A stretch of DNA of 64,000 nt from JAGVGT01 sp963807225 (GCA_963807225.1 CAWEAD010000007.1:62001-126000), one strand, 5' to 3'. Shown: positions 47,540-56,850, numbered from the stretch's first letter. Numbers and translations: made by a program. The notes: generated by a model from the letters alone, not told the origin.

Positions 47540-48784
47540 ATGGATACCACCCTCTGCGCCAAATGCGGGGCCTGCTCCACCGTCTGCCCGGTCTACCGGG
47601 TTACCGGCCGGGAAGAACTTACCGCCCGCGGCCGTTTGCACCTGCTGGGAAAAATGGCCGCATCCCCCCATTCGGCCGCTTATCTGGAAATCTTTTCCCG
47701 CTGCTTGCTCTGCGGGGCCTGCCGGCAGGCCTGTCCGCGTTCTATCGATCTGCCAAGCCTGGTGGTGGCGGCCCGTCACGACCTGCCCAGGCTTACCGGG
47801 TCCGGCTCTTTTCGCAAGCTCCTGGCCACCCGTTGCCTGGCCCATCCCACTCTGCTCTCCAGCCTGGCCGGCCTCTTGCGGATTTCTGAGCCGCTGTTGC
47901 GGAAACTGCCGGCGGAAAGCGGCCTGCGCCTGAAGCTGGGCCTCTTGCTCGAATCCCATGCCGGAGAAAGAGAACATCCGCTTACTTGTTCCTCCGCCCC
48001 GGTCAACGATTCGGATGGCGTCACCATTTTCTCCGGTTGTCTGGCCCGCCACCTGTTGCCGGAAATCGACAGGGCCACCGGCGAACTGCTGGCCGAGGCC
48101 GGCCATTCCTCACCACGCATTCCCGAAGCGCAGACCTGTTGCGGTCTGGCGACTTACAGCACCGGGAATCTGGAAGAGGCTCGCCGCCTGGCCCGCCGTA
48201 ATCTCGACGCCTTTAAAACAGGCGAAGGACCGATCGTCACCCCTTGCGGCTCCTGTTACAGTCACCTGCTCTCCTACCCGGAACTGCTGGCCGATGACCC
48301 GGAATATCGGTCCCTGGCCCGCTCCTTTAGCACCAGACTCCGGGAGATTTCATCGTTCCTGACCGACTTTCAAGCAACTACAGTGTCGGGGCCTGAAATC
48401 GGCAACGCCGACAAGTTGCGGGTATTTTATCACGACCCCTGTCATCTCCGTTACCGGCCGGGGCTGCGCGAAGCCCCTCGGCGACTGCTCCGGGCCTGCC
48501 CCGGAGTGGAGCTGGTGGAATTGCCCGATGGTCCGCGCTGCTGCGGCCTGGGAGGTACCTTTAATCTAGCCCACCCCGAACTTTCCGAACTGATCGCCGA
48601 CGACCTGATCACGGCGATCCTCGAACTGGAGCCAGACCTGGTCCTGACTTCCTGCTCAGGCTGCCTGTTGCAACTCCACCGGGAACTGGACCGATCCCCT
48701 CAGACCATTAAGGTTATGCACCTGGCCACCTTTCTGTCCGGCTGTAGATCTGATTTAACTGACTCCTGTGGCTTGCGGAAATAG
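47540..48784 (+). CDS. (Fe-S)-binding protein, GlcF-like oxidoreductase subunit
   Basis: The 414-residue protein has two 4Fe-4S motifs near its start, CAKCGACSTVCPVY and CLLCGACRQACPRS, and two CCG domains (QTCCGLATYSTG with CGSCYSHLL; GPRCCGLGGTFN with SCSGCLLQL). This is the layout of GlcF and lactate-utilisation Fe-S subunits. It may take electrons from a FAD dehydrogenase encoded elsewhere. It starts eight bases after prfB, at ATG 47540. Confidence 0.88.
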   Translation: MDTTLCAKCGACSTVCPVYRVTGREELTARGRLHLLGKMAASPHSAAYLEIFSRCLLCGACRQACPRSIDLPSLVVAARHDLPRLTGSGSFRKLLATRCLAHPTLLSSLAGLLRISEPLLRKLPAESGLRLKLGLLLESHAGEREHPLTCSSAPVNDSDGVTIFSGCLARHLLPEIDRATGELLAEAGHSSPRIPEAQTCCGLATYSTGNLEEARRLARRNLDAFKTGEGPIVTPCGSCYSHLLSYPELLADDPEYRSLARSFSTRLREISSFLTDFQATTVSGPEIGNADKLRVFYHDPCHLRYRPGLREAPRRLLRACPGVELVELPDGPRCCGLGGTFNLAHPELSELIADDLITAILELEPDLVLTSCSGCLLQLHRELDRSPQTIKVMHLATFLSGCRSDLTDSCGLRK

Positions 48785-48868
48785 AGGCCGTCGCTATAAT
48801 ATAGTTCAGAATTCTGGCTCCACCCCGGCCAATGACGGCCAGCAAACCTTAATCAAACCGGAGCAACC

Positions 48869-49726
48869 ATGAGAAAATTCACCTTTCTTCCCGCGCTGGC
48901 TTTGCTACTTGTTGGCCTGCTGACCGCCCCGCCGGTCTGGGCCAAGGTCGATATCCAGACCAGGCCGGCAGTGAAAACCGCCACTCCACCCTTGGATGTG
49001 GCCCTTGCGGCCGACGGCCGGCACGCCTTTGTCCTCAGTGAAGGCGGCCTGGTCACCATTTACGGCAGTGACGGCAAAGCCATCGACACCTTCAAAGTCG
49101 ATCCGACCACTGATCGACTCAGCGTCGACGGGATCGGCAAACAATTGTATCTGAGCAGTAACAAAAGCGGCACCATCAACCAGGTCTTGGTAGATTATCA
49201 GGCCGATTTTGACTACACCGGCTCGCCCTTTAAAGGCAAAGCAAACGCCCCGGTGGTAATGGCGGTCTTCAGCGACTTCCAATGACCTTACTGCGCGTCC
49301 CTCGGGCCGCTATTCGAGCAGGTGCTCGAAAAAAATCCGGACACCGTCAAGATCGTTTACAAGGCCTTTCCCATTCGCTCCCACAGCATGTCGCTGCCGG
49401 CTGTCAAAGCGGCTTTCGCGGCCGAACGCCAGGGGCGCTTCTGGGAATTTCATGACAAGCTATTCGCCGATTTCCGCAACCTCAACCCCCAAAAGATCAA
49501 CCAGATCGCCGTCGACCTGGGACTGGACATGCCCCGTTACCTCAAGGACATGACCGGTTCCGAGGTTCAGCAGCAGATCAATCGGGATCTGCGTGAAGCC
49601 CAGCAGGCCGAGGTGAGCGGTACGCCAACTATCTTCATCGACGGCTTCCGGGTGCAGAACCGTTCCTTGCCGGCCATCCAGGCGATGATCGACCAGGAGT
49701 TGCGGAAGAAGGGGAAGAAAGATTGA
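48869..49726 (+). CDS. DsbA-family thiol oxidoreductase, probable selenoprotein (UPYC)
   Basis: A signal peptide (ALALLLVGLLTAPPVWAKVD) and a beta-strand-rich N-terminal segment lead to a DsbA/thioredoxin domain. The frame reaches VVMAVFSDFQ, then TGA at 49283-49285, then PYCASLGPLFEQVLEK, ending at 49726. The TGA stands where the first Cys of CPYC belongs, so the codon is best read as selenocysteine (residue 139 of 285). The downstream part is intact, with cis-proline in VSGTPTIFIDGFRV. A hairpin fitting a bacterial SECIS follows at 49313-49330. Without Sec decoding it would be a truncated gene. Confidence 0.82.
49313..49330 (+). promoter_or_regulatory. Candidate bacterial SECIS hairpin
   Basis: TTCGAGC and GCTCGAA form a perfect seven-pair stem around the loop AGGT, 27 bases after the TGA. 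The GC-AGGU-GC apex resembles the E. coli fdhF SECIS apex, and the loop begins about 35 bases after the UGA, within the known range for bSECIS elements. Confidence 0.7.
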
Positions 49727-49778
49727 TGTCGGGCCGACCTGCCACTCCCTCTTCAAGTTCACCGGGAGTTTGACGACC

Positions 49779-50768
49779 TTGCCCGATCTGAAGCTGAAAT
49801 TCACCGACAATGAGGCCGCCCGCCAACTCTACGGCGACCTCAACCGCAACCTGGCCCTGATTGAAAAGGCCATGGACGTAAAGATCGGCGTCCGGGGCTC
49901 GGAGTTGGTGATCAAGGGGGAAGCCCACGCCCTGGAGATCACCGAAAGCGCCCTGCAGCAACTTTATGAAATGATTGCCACCGGCTCGCCGATCTACCAA
50001 CAGGATGTGGCCTACGCCCTGCGCATCCTCGCGCGCACCCCCAAGGCCAGGCTGAAGGAGATTTTCCAGGATCAGGTCTTCATCACCGCCAGCCAGGGCA
50101 AGATCTCGCCCAAGAGCATCAACCAGAAGAAGTACATCGAGGCGATCCGCCACTACGACATCGTCTTCGGCATCGGCCCGGCCGGCACCGGCAAGACCTA
50201 TCTGGCGGTGGCCATGGCCATTGCCGCCTTGACCGCCAATCAGGTGAAATCGATCATCCTGGCCCGGCCGGCGGTGGAGGCGGGCGAGCGGCTCGGCTTC
50301 CTACCCGGCGACATGGCCCAGAAGGTCAACCCCTACCTGCGCCCCCTGCACGACGCCCTCTACGACATGCTGGGCAGGGAGAAGACCACCCTGCTGATCG
50401 AGCAGGGCACCATCGAAATCGCCCCCCTGGCCTTCATGCGCGGTCGCACTTTGAACAGCGCCTTCATCATCCTGGACGAGGCCCAGAACACCACGCCGGA
50501 ACAGATGAAAATGTTCCTGACCCGGCTGGGCTTCAGCTCCAAGGCGGTGATCACCGGCGATATCACCCAGATCGACCTGCCGGGCGACAAGCATTCCGGT
50601 CTGATCGAAGCCAGCCGGATCCTCAAAGAGATCGAGGGGGTTGCCTTCACTCATTTCTCCGAGATCGACGTGGTCCGCCATCCCCTGGTTCAGGAGATCA
50701 TCCTGGCTTACGGCCGGGAGGGAACCTCTTCTTCCAGACCCAGAGTTCGTCGGCGGGCGGACGCTTGA
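49779..50768 (+). CDS. phoH: PhoH family ATPase
   Basis: The roughly 329-residue protein (MPDLKLKFTDNEAAR) has an N-terminal KH-like part and a P-loop domain with FGIGPAGTGKTYLAVAMAIA, the Walker B FIILDEAQNTTPEQ and GDITQIDLPG. This PhoH/YbeZ family partners YbeY, the next gene, in rRNA processing. GGGAG at 49764-49768 is well spaced from TTG 49779; a TTG at 49770 is too close. Confidence 0.93.
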   Translation: MPDLKLKFTDNEAARQLYGDLNRNLALIEKAMDVKIGVRGSELVIKGEAHALEITESALQQLYEMIATGSPIYQQDVAYALRILARTPKARLKEIFQDQVFITASQGKISPKSINQKKYIEAIRHYDIVFGIGPAGTGKTYLAVAMAIAALTANQVKSIILARPAVEAGERLGFLPGDMAQKVNPYLRPLHDALYDMLGREKTTLLIEQGTIEIAPLAFMRGRTLNSAFIILDEAQNTTPEQMKMFLTRLGFSSKAVITGDITQIDLPGDKHSGLIEASRILKEIEGVAFTHFSEIDVVRHPLVQEIILAYGREGTSSSRPRVRRRADA

Positions 50769-50886
50769 TTCTCCCAGGAGCGCCCCATGAACCCCCGATT
50801 TACTTGCCAATCGCGCGGAATCTGTCGGTCATCTCCGGCCCCGAATCACCAACTGCTTGGGATTATCCACGGATGACAAAACAACC

Positions 50887-52050
50887 ATGCCGGTCTTGAT
50901 CCGCTCCGAATATCCCGGGCGCTGCCCCTGCGATCAGTCACGACTGCGGCGGGCAGCCGAAATCTTGCTGACCATCTGCGGCCGCGACGATTCCGAACTG
51001 AGCCTGCTGCTGGTGGACGACAGTCGCATGCACGCCTTAAACCAGCGCTATCGGGGAAAGGACAAGCCCACCAATGTCCTCTCCTTCCCGATGAGCGATC
51101 AGGAAACCCCGGACCCCGGCGAGCTGCTGGGCGACATTGTCATCTCGATTGACACGGCACGCCGGGAAGCCTTACAAAAGAAGATCACCACCCAACAACA
51201 CTGCCGAACCCTGCTGATCCACGGTCTGGTCCACCTGCTGGGCCTGGACCACGAGCGCTCCGAGGAAGAGTACCGGCTGATGCTGGGCCAGGAGAATTTT
51301 CTTGCCGAAGAACTTAAAAGAATGGAAAGGAGGAACGGAATGATCAATCTGGCCATCAACGTCGACCATGTGGCTACCCTGCGTCAGGCGCGGGGCGGCA
51401 AGGAACCGGACCCGGTAACGGCAGCGGCGATCTGCGAACTGGCCGGGGCCGGCGGCATCGTCGTTCATCTGCGCGAAGACCGGCGCCATATCCAGGACCG
51501 CGACGTCTTCCTGCTGCGGCAACTGGTCAAGACCAAGCTCAATCTGGAAATGGGCGCCTCCGAGGAGATCATCAAGATCGCCCTGGAAGTAAAACCGGAC
51601 ATGATCACCCTGGTGCCGGAAAAGCGCCAGGAACTGACCACCGAAGGCGGGCTCAACGTTGCCGGCCAGAAGGCCAAGCTCAGGAAAGTGGTGTCCAGAA
51701 TGGAGAAAGCCGGGATCCCGGTTTCGATGTTCATCGATCCGGATCCGGTGCAGGTGGCGGCGGCCCGCGAAGTGGGGGCAACCTTCGTGGAGATCCACAC
51801 CGGCCGTTACAGCGATGCGACCAGCGAAACCGAGGCCGACCGGGAGTTCGAGCTGGTCGCCCGGGCCGGAGAATCGGCCTATGAGACCGACCTGCGCTGC
51901 AATGCCGGCCACGGCCTGGACTACCTGAACACTCCCCGCCTTGCCGAACTGGGCATCTTCGAGGAACTGAGCATCGGCCACGCCGTCATGGCCCGGGCCG
52001 TCTTCGTCGGCCTGGACCAGGCGGTGCGGGAGATGCTGGCCTTGTTGTGA
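50887..52050 (+). CDS. YbeY-PdxJ fusion: rRNA endonuclease and pyridoxine 5'-phosphate synthase
   Basis: One uninterrupted frame encodes YbeY (residues 1-151, zinc motif HGLVHLLGLDHERSEEEYRL) directly joined to PdxJ, which starts at MINLAINVDHVATLRQARGG. PdxJ makes pyridoxine phosphate; GASEEIIKIALEVKPDMITL and SIGHAVMARAVF are its later motifs. Inside the YbeY tail, AAAGGAGG lies six bases before the PdxJ ATG at 51340, so separate PdxJ translation is possible. In another frame a TGA overlaps that ATG, so a lost base could have created the fusion. Confidence 0.85.
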   Translation: MPVLIRSEYPGRCPCDQSRLRRAAEILLTICGRDDSELSLLLVDDSRMHALNQRYRGKDKPTNVLSFPMSDQETPDPGELLGDIVISIDTARREALQKKITTQQHCRTLLIHGLVHLLGLDHERSEEEYRLMLGQENFLAEELKRMERRNGMINLAINVDHVATLRQARGGKEPDPVTAAAICELAGAGGIVVHLREDRRHIQDRDVFLLRQLVKTKLNLEMGASEEIIKIALEVKPDMITLVPEKRQELTTEGGLNVAGQKAKLRKVVSRMEKAGIPVSMFIDPDPVQVAAAREVGATFVEIHTGRYSDATSETEADREFELVARAGESAYETDLRCNAGHGLDYLNTPRLAELGIFEELSIGHAVMARAVFVGLDQAVREMLALL

Positions 52051-52072
52051 TGTATAGTTACCTAGTTTTTAC

Positions 52073-52131
52073 GTAGGTTGGGGTGACAAAGGAACCCCAA
52101 CATGACGAGGATCACCGGATTGTTGGGGTTC
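52073..52131 (+). repeat. REP unit pair 1, left of transposase remnant
   Basis: GTAGGTTGGGGTGACAAAGG is followed by AACCCCAAC and, after a spacer, TTGTTGGGGTTC. This is a REP hairpin with the same head as the units at 52195 and 53024. Confidence 0.7.
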
Positions 52132-52194
52132 AAACAATGGCTCAGCGGTTTGCCAGGCTCACTGGCGCTCGCTGAAAATGCGGTTGTAAATGGT

Positions 52195-52286
52195 GTAGGT
52201 TGGCGGTGACGAAGCGAACCCCAACATTTATGGGCAACATGGATCGTTCGGGTTTAAAATTGTTGGGGTTCGCGAACCTCAACATC
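52195..52286 (+). repeat. REP unit pair 2
   Basis: GTAGGTTGGCGGTGACGAAG with CGAACCCCAAC, then ATTGTTGGGGTTCGCGAACC. It is an imperfect inverted pair of REP units. The stretch 52287-52454 up to the transposase remnant holds nothing recognisable. Confidence 0.65.
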
Positions 52287-52454
52287 TCCATAGCCATCAC
52301 CAATCTGAGTTCCTGCTCATCCAACCTGCAATCACTTTCCACCACCCGCCGATTAACCAACAAATTGCGTGAAAACCTTGTCTGCGGTTCGGGTATGTAT
52401 ATTGTCGAAATCGTTGCCATATCGGCTCCGATAAAACAACACCCGGAACAGATC

Positions 52455-53027
52455 ATGCAATATCGGCGCTCCAGATTAGCGCGGCGGCACCTATTTTTTC
52501 ACGGTGAATCTCGCCGAGAGAAAGAGGCGGTTATTGATTGGAACACGTCGATATCCTGCGCCGGGTCGTAGCTGATAGTCAAAAACCGTCACCCTTTCCA
52601 CATCGACGGTTTCGTGGTCCTGCCGGACCACCTCCATGCCATGTGGACCATGCCTGAAGATGACGCGGATTATCCGACCCGCTGGATGTTGATCAAAGCG
52701 GGTTTTTCCCGGAGACTGAAACTTGATGAACACCGCAGCACCAGCCGGGTGGGTAAAGGCGAACGCGGTATCTGGCAACGGCGCTATTGGGAGCATACGA
52801 TCCGAGACATGGATGATTACCGGCGGCATCTGGATTATATCCACTATAACCCGGTGAAACACGGTTATGTGGCCAGTGCGGCGGATTGGCCGAATTCCAG
52901 TATCCATCGATATATCGAAGCGGGAATAATTGACCGCGATTGGGGAGGGCAGAAAAATCGATTTCCCGGAGAGCGGTTTCGGCGAGAGATGATGAAATTT
53001 CCAGAAAATCCGCTGCCAATCGCGTAG
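52455..53027 (+). pseudogene. Decayed REP-associated tyrosine (RAYT) transposase
   Basis: A Y1-type transposase can be followed across several frames: MQYRRSRLA, then GGTYFFTVNLAERKRRLLI, then HVDILRRVVAD, then KNRHPFHIDGFVVLPDHLHA. From 52614 the last frame is intact to the stop at 53027 and keeps the HLH of the HUH site (LPDHLHAMW) and the Tyr region YIHYNPVKHGYV. At least three frameshifts in the N-terminal third make it nonfunctional as read. REP palindromes lie on both sides and its stop TAG is inside the next REP head. Confidence 0.85.
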
Positions 53028-53104
53028 GTTGGGGTGACGAAGGAACCCCAACATTTTTGGCATCACGGGATTGTTGGGGTTCGCCAGGCTCACCCCAACC
53101 TACG
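53024..53104 (+). repeat. REP inverted pair, right of transposase remnant
   Basis: GTAGGTTGGGGTGACGAAGG plus AACCCCAACA face TGTTGGGGTTCGCC and CACCCCAACCTAC. The two units form an almost perfect inverted pair around an 18-base spacer, a BIME-like layout. Confidence 0.8.
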
Positions 53105-53152
53105 CTTCACGTCAAGGCAGTTATCCGCCAGGGCCGAAATTCCACCACCCCC

Positions 53153-53262
53153 CGATTCGCGGCCAAGCTTGCCGGTAATGCAAGGAAGAGGGAGTTCGGC
53201 CATACTCAAGTATGCCGAACTCCCGATGACGCCGCAGGACCGGTAAGATCGGCCGCGAATCG
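53153..53262. repeat. Structured repeat, copy 2 (locus-specific outer arms)
   Basis: The arm CGATTCGCGGCC (53153-53164) is perfectly inverted at 53251-53262. The core is about 90% like that at 35092-35181: GGGAGTTCGG, bulged C, CATACT, loop, AGTATG, CCGAACTCCC, then CGATGACGC.GCAGGACCGG. Base changes within the core stem are compensated (GTG/CAC in copy 1, GGG/CCC here). The right arm touches the stop codon of the K+ channel gene. Confidence 0.8.
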
Positions 53263-54294
53263 TCAGGCCCTTAACTCCGATTCCAGTTCCTTGATATCCT
53301 CCTGCTTGCCCAGAACCACCAGGGTATCGCCACCGTTGAGCATGGTGTCTGGGGCCGGGTTGAAGTGCATCTCGCCCTGGAGTGACTTGATCGCCACCAC
53401 GATCAGGTCGTGATTCTTCCTGATCCCGGAACTCATCAGGGTGGAGCCGGCCAGCTTGGCCTCCGGCGCCACCCGCATCTCCTCCAACCGCAAGCCCAGT
53501 TCCCCGCCGTGTACCGCCAGATCGATGAAGTCGATGACGGTCGGCCGCACCAACTGCTGGGCCATGCTGGTGGCCCCGATATAGTAAGGCGACAGCACCT
53601 TGTTGGCTCCGGCCCGCAACAGCTTGGTCTCGGCCCCCTCCTCGCCGCTGGAACGGGCCATGATGAAGAGATCGGGCCGCAGGCCCCGGGCTGACAGGGC
53701 GATATAGACCGTGTCGGCATCCGAGGAAACCACGGCGATCAAGCCCCGGGACGTCATGATTCCGGCATCTTTAAGGGTCTGGTCGTCGGAGGCCTCCCCC
53801 TCCAGGACCAGGTAGCCCTGATCGACGATGGCCTGAATCTTATGGGAGCTTTTCTCGATCACCACGAAGGGCCGGTTGTTCTCTTGCAGAATCTGGCAGA
53901 TAACCTTGCCGATCCTGCCGAAGCCGCAAACAATGTAATGGTTGCGCAGTTTGGCCACGTCCTTTTTCATCCGCATTCTCCCAATGGTTGCCCGCAAGCC
54001 GCCTTCCACTACGTCCTCGGTGATTTTGCTGAATACATACAGAACGAAGGCCACGCCGATCAGGATCAGGAAGATGTTGAAGATCTTGCCGACCGTGCCC
54101 AGATGCACCACATCGTCATAGCCCACCGTGGTGATGGTAATCACCGTCATATACAGGCTGTCCAGTAGGCCGGCACCTTCGATCAGCATGAAGCCGCCGG
54201 TCCCGAAGGCGAGGATCAGCAGCAACAACAAAGCACCAACAAAAATGCGGTGGGTCATCGGATTGGCCTGGGATCTTTGCCAGCGAGTAAGCAT
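53263..54294 (-). CDS. Ion channel with TrkA-N/RCK domains
   Basis: The 343-residue protein has two membrane helices around a pore loop, TVITITTVGYDDVVHLG, then an RCK Rossmann domain (NHYIVCGFGRIGKVICQILQ) and a C-terminal TrkA-C domain. It forms a tetrameric K+-type channel gated by a cytosolic ligand. The selectivity filter reads TVGYD, with Asp replacing the last Gly of TVGYG, which may alter selectivity. It is divergent from adk. Confidence 0.88.
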   Translation of the reverse strand: MLTRWQRSQANPMTHRIFVGALLLLLILAFGTGGFMLIEGAGLLDSLYMTVITITTVGYDDVVHLGTVGKIFNIFLILIGVAFVLYVFSKITEDVVEGGLRATIGRMRMKKDVAKLRNHYIVCGFGRIGKVICQILQENNRPFVVIEKSSHKIQAIVDQGYLVLEGEASDDQTLKDAGIMTSRGLIAVVSSDADTVYIALSARGLRPDLFIMARSSGEEGAETKLLRAGANKVLSPYYIGATSMAQQLVRPTVIDFIDLAVHGGELGLRLEEMRVAPEAKLAGSTLMSSGIRKNHDLIVVAIKSLQGEMHFNPAPDTMLNGGDTLVVLGKQEDIKELESELRA

Positions 54295-54572
54295 CGGTTC
54301 TCTTGCTATAGATTTCTTGGTCCGGCCGGGAATCGGCGCTTCGACTCCTATTATCTATCATGAATTCTGAAAAATTCACCATAAAGCTGGGACAGGTCGA
54401 GCTTTTGGCATAGGGAACTTCGCGCGGATTTGTTATTGGCAGGGTCGGATAATTATTTTATAGTCCTTGGATTGTTGGCTCACCAGACAGTCGGTCAGCG
54501 CCCCGCCAATTTACGGTGAGGTTTAAATTATCCCGTTTCATAATTACCTAAATTCTCTACAAAGGAGCAGCC

Positions 54573-55250
54573 ATGAACATTCTGGTATTCGGTCCTAACG
54601 GCAGCGGCAAGGGCACCCAGGGCGCCATTGTCCAGAAGAAGTACAACATGCCTCACATCGAGTCCGGCGCTATCTTCCGCAAGAACATCGGCGGCGGTAC
54701 CGAGCTGGGCAAACAGGCCAAGGTTTACATCGACCGCGGCGACCTGGTCCCCGACGAGATCACCATCCCGATGATCCTCGATCGCCTCAAGGAAGACGAC
54801 TGCAAGCAGGGCTGGATCCTCGACGGCTTCCCCCGCAACAAGGTGCAGGCCGTGACTTTGGACAAGGCCCTGAAAGACGCCGGCATCAAGCTCGACTACG
54901 TGATTGAGATCGTCCTGCCCCGCGACGTCGCCAAGATCCGCATCACCGGCCGCCGTCTCTGCGTCAACGACAACAACCACCCGAACCACATCGCCTTCGA
55001 CGCCATCAAACCGGTGGAGAAGGATGGCAAGATGGTTTGCCGGGTCTGCGGCGGCGAGCTCAAAACCCGCGCCGATGACCAGGACGACACCGCCATCGAT
55101 AAGCGTCACGACATCTACTACGACGACAAGACCGGCACCATGGCCGCCGTCAATTATTTCAAGGGCCTCGGCGACACCAAGGTCATCTCGGTGGACGGCC
55201 GGCCCTCGATTCCGGAGGTCAGCGAAGCGATCATGAAGCAGTTGGCCTGA
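54573..55250 (+). CDS. adk: Adenylate kinase
   Basis: The 225-residue enzyme balances ATP, ADP and AMP. The P-loop is GPNGSGKGTQG at residues 7-17, where most bacteria have GAPGAGKGTQ. GAIFRKNI and LDGFPRNKVQAV are the NMP-binding and LID-hinge motifs. The lid region has Cys residues (RLCVN and VCRVCGGEL) that could hold zinc. AAAGGAG precedes ATG 54573. A terminator follows. Confidence 0.92.
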   Translation: MNILVFGPNGSGKGTQGAIVQKKYNMPHIESGAIFRKNIGGGTELGKQAKVYIDRGDLVPDEITIPMILDRLKEDDCKQGWILDGFPRNKVQAVTLDKALKDAGIKLDYVIEIVLPRDVAKIRITGRRLCVNDNNHPNHIAFDAIKPVEKDGKMVCRVCGGELKTRADDQDDTAIDKRHDIYYDDKTGTMAAVNYFKGLGDTKVISVDGRPSIPEVSEAIMKQLA

Positions 55251-55274
55251 TTTCTTCGATTGAATCTACTGATC

Positions 55275-55303
55275 AAGCCGGGGCAACCGCCCCGGCTTTT
55301 TTT
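55275..55303 (+). terminator. Rho-independent terminator after adk
   Basis: AAGCCGGGGC and GCCCCGGCTT form a ten-pair stem around AACC, followed by a run of T. The rest of 55304-55566 shows only a short hydrophobic ORF of 26 codons at 55451 with little support. Confidence 0.92.
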
Positions 55304-55566
55304 ACTCTCTCTCCTTCCTGACCCCAATCGCAAGGCTGGCACCGTCCCCCCTCTTCAGGCTGGAATCCCCGACACTCAGGGGACACCACTTTCCCATTGC
55401 CGATGGAGGACACGCCGAAAGACCGGTCCGGATACTCACTGCAGCGAACCATGACAAGCTATTTTCTGCTGATCGGCCTGGCTTCCCTCTGTTATATAAT
55501 GTTTATTGAAACCGGCCGGGGCGATTCGTAGCCAACCATCCGGTCAATCAGATCAGGAGGCCCACC

Positions 55567-56040
55567 ATGCCGCATTCCGCACATTTATTATTAGCTTTGC
55601 TTCTGGCTGGAGCCATGTCCCCGCTGTTCTGCGCCTGCGCAGCACCATCTCCCCAAACAGGTCTGGTCGACAACCGACTACGCCCCTGCCCGGACTCCCC
55701 AAACTGCGTGAACAGCGACGCTCTATCCGGCCAAGCCAGGATAGAGCCCTTGGCCTACAAGGGCTCTCCCGAGCGGGCCTGGCAAAATCTGAAAGAGGCA
55801 ATTGGCGAGACCGGTGGCAAGATAGTGGATGAAAACAGCGGCTACCTGTGGGTGGTCTACACCTCGGCAATCATGCGTTTCAAGGATGACGTGGAGTTCC
55901 GCTTGGACCAGTCGGTGCAGGCGATCCAGGTGCGCTCGGCCTCAAGGGTTGGTTACTGGGATCTGGGTGCCAACCGGCGGCGGGTGGAGCAAATCAGAAA
56001 GCGGTTTTCAGAGCTGAGCCTGAAAAGCAACCTGGAGTAA
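55567..56040 (+). CDS. DUF1499 family exported protein
   Basis: The 157-residue protein has a signal sequence with a Cys-rich end (LFCACAAPS) that may be a lipobox. The family pattern CPDSPNCVNSDA is at the mature start and VVYTSAIMRFKDDVEFRLD in the middle, with the ending RSASRVGYWDLGANRRRVEQ. DUF1499 has no known function. AGGAGG precedes the ATG. Confidence 0.85.
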   Translation: MPHSAHLLLALLLAGAMSPLFCACAAPSPQTGLVDNRLRPCPDSPNCVNSDALSGQARIEPLAYKGSPERAWQNLKEAIGETGGKIVDENSGYLWVVYTSAIMRFKDDVEFRLDQSVQAIQVRSASRVGYWDLGANRRRVEQIRKRFSELSLKSNLE

Positions 56041-56173
56041 GAACCATTCACAACTATCTCACAAACCAAGGCAGCTCTTCCGCGCCACAAACAGCTCTGC
56101 CTAGTCCGACCTGGCCGGTCTGTCCGATCATACTTAGACATTGCACGGTACCCGACCTGATTTCCGTTATTAC

Positions 56174-56850
56174 TCAATGAGCATCCCGCCCGAAGACCGC
56201 CCAACAGTCGCGATAGAGTTGCATTAAACGTCGATCCAGCTCTTGGCGATACTCTTCCAGTTCCTTGGTATCCAGACCCCCAGGCACCGAAAGAGGCTCA
56301 CCGATCTTCACCACGATCCGGGCGAAGGGCTTAGGTAACACCGTTCGGTCCCAGCTGTGAAAACTCCAGTAACGGTCGGCCGCCCATCCCGCCGGCATGA
56401 TCGGCACCCCGGTCCGGCCGGCCAGCATCACCGCGCCCGGTTGCGCCACCAGCGGCGGCCCCTGGGAACCGTCGGCGACGATGGCGGCGGAGAGCTGCCG
56501 ATCGCGTACCGCCTTGATCATCTCCTTTAGGGCCCCGACCCCACGCCGGTTGCGCGAGCCTCGCACCGCCTCGAAACCGAAACTCTCGACGATACCGGCC
56601 ACATATTCGCCGTCCTTGCTGGAGCTGACCATGGCCACCCAGCGTCGCCCACGCATCCTGGAAAGATAGAGGATCAGGAAGACACCGTAATGCCAGAAGG
56701 CGGCAATCAGGGGCTGCTTCTCCCGGTTCAGCCGATCCAAATGCTCCCGGCCGACCCAGTCGATCCGGCAGGTCAGGAAGAGTAGGCCGGTAAGCAGTTT
56801 GAACAGGAGCGGCCCGAGCACTAGCGAGGCCCGGTAGAGCACTTTCTTCC

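Noticed and set aside
52200..52571. 123-codon plus-strand ORF before the transposase remnant
   Set aside because: It starts in a REP unit; only its final part overlaps decayed transposase sequence.
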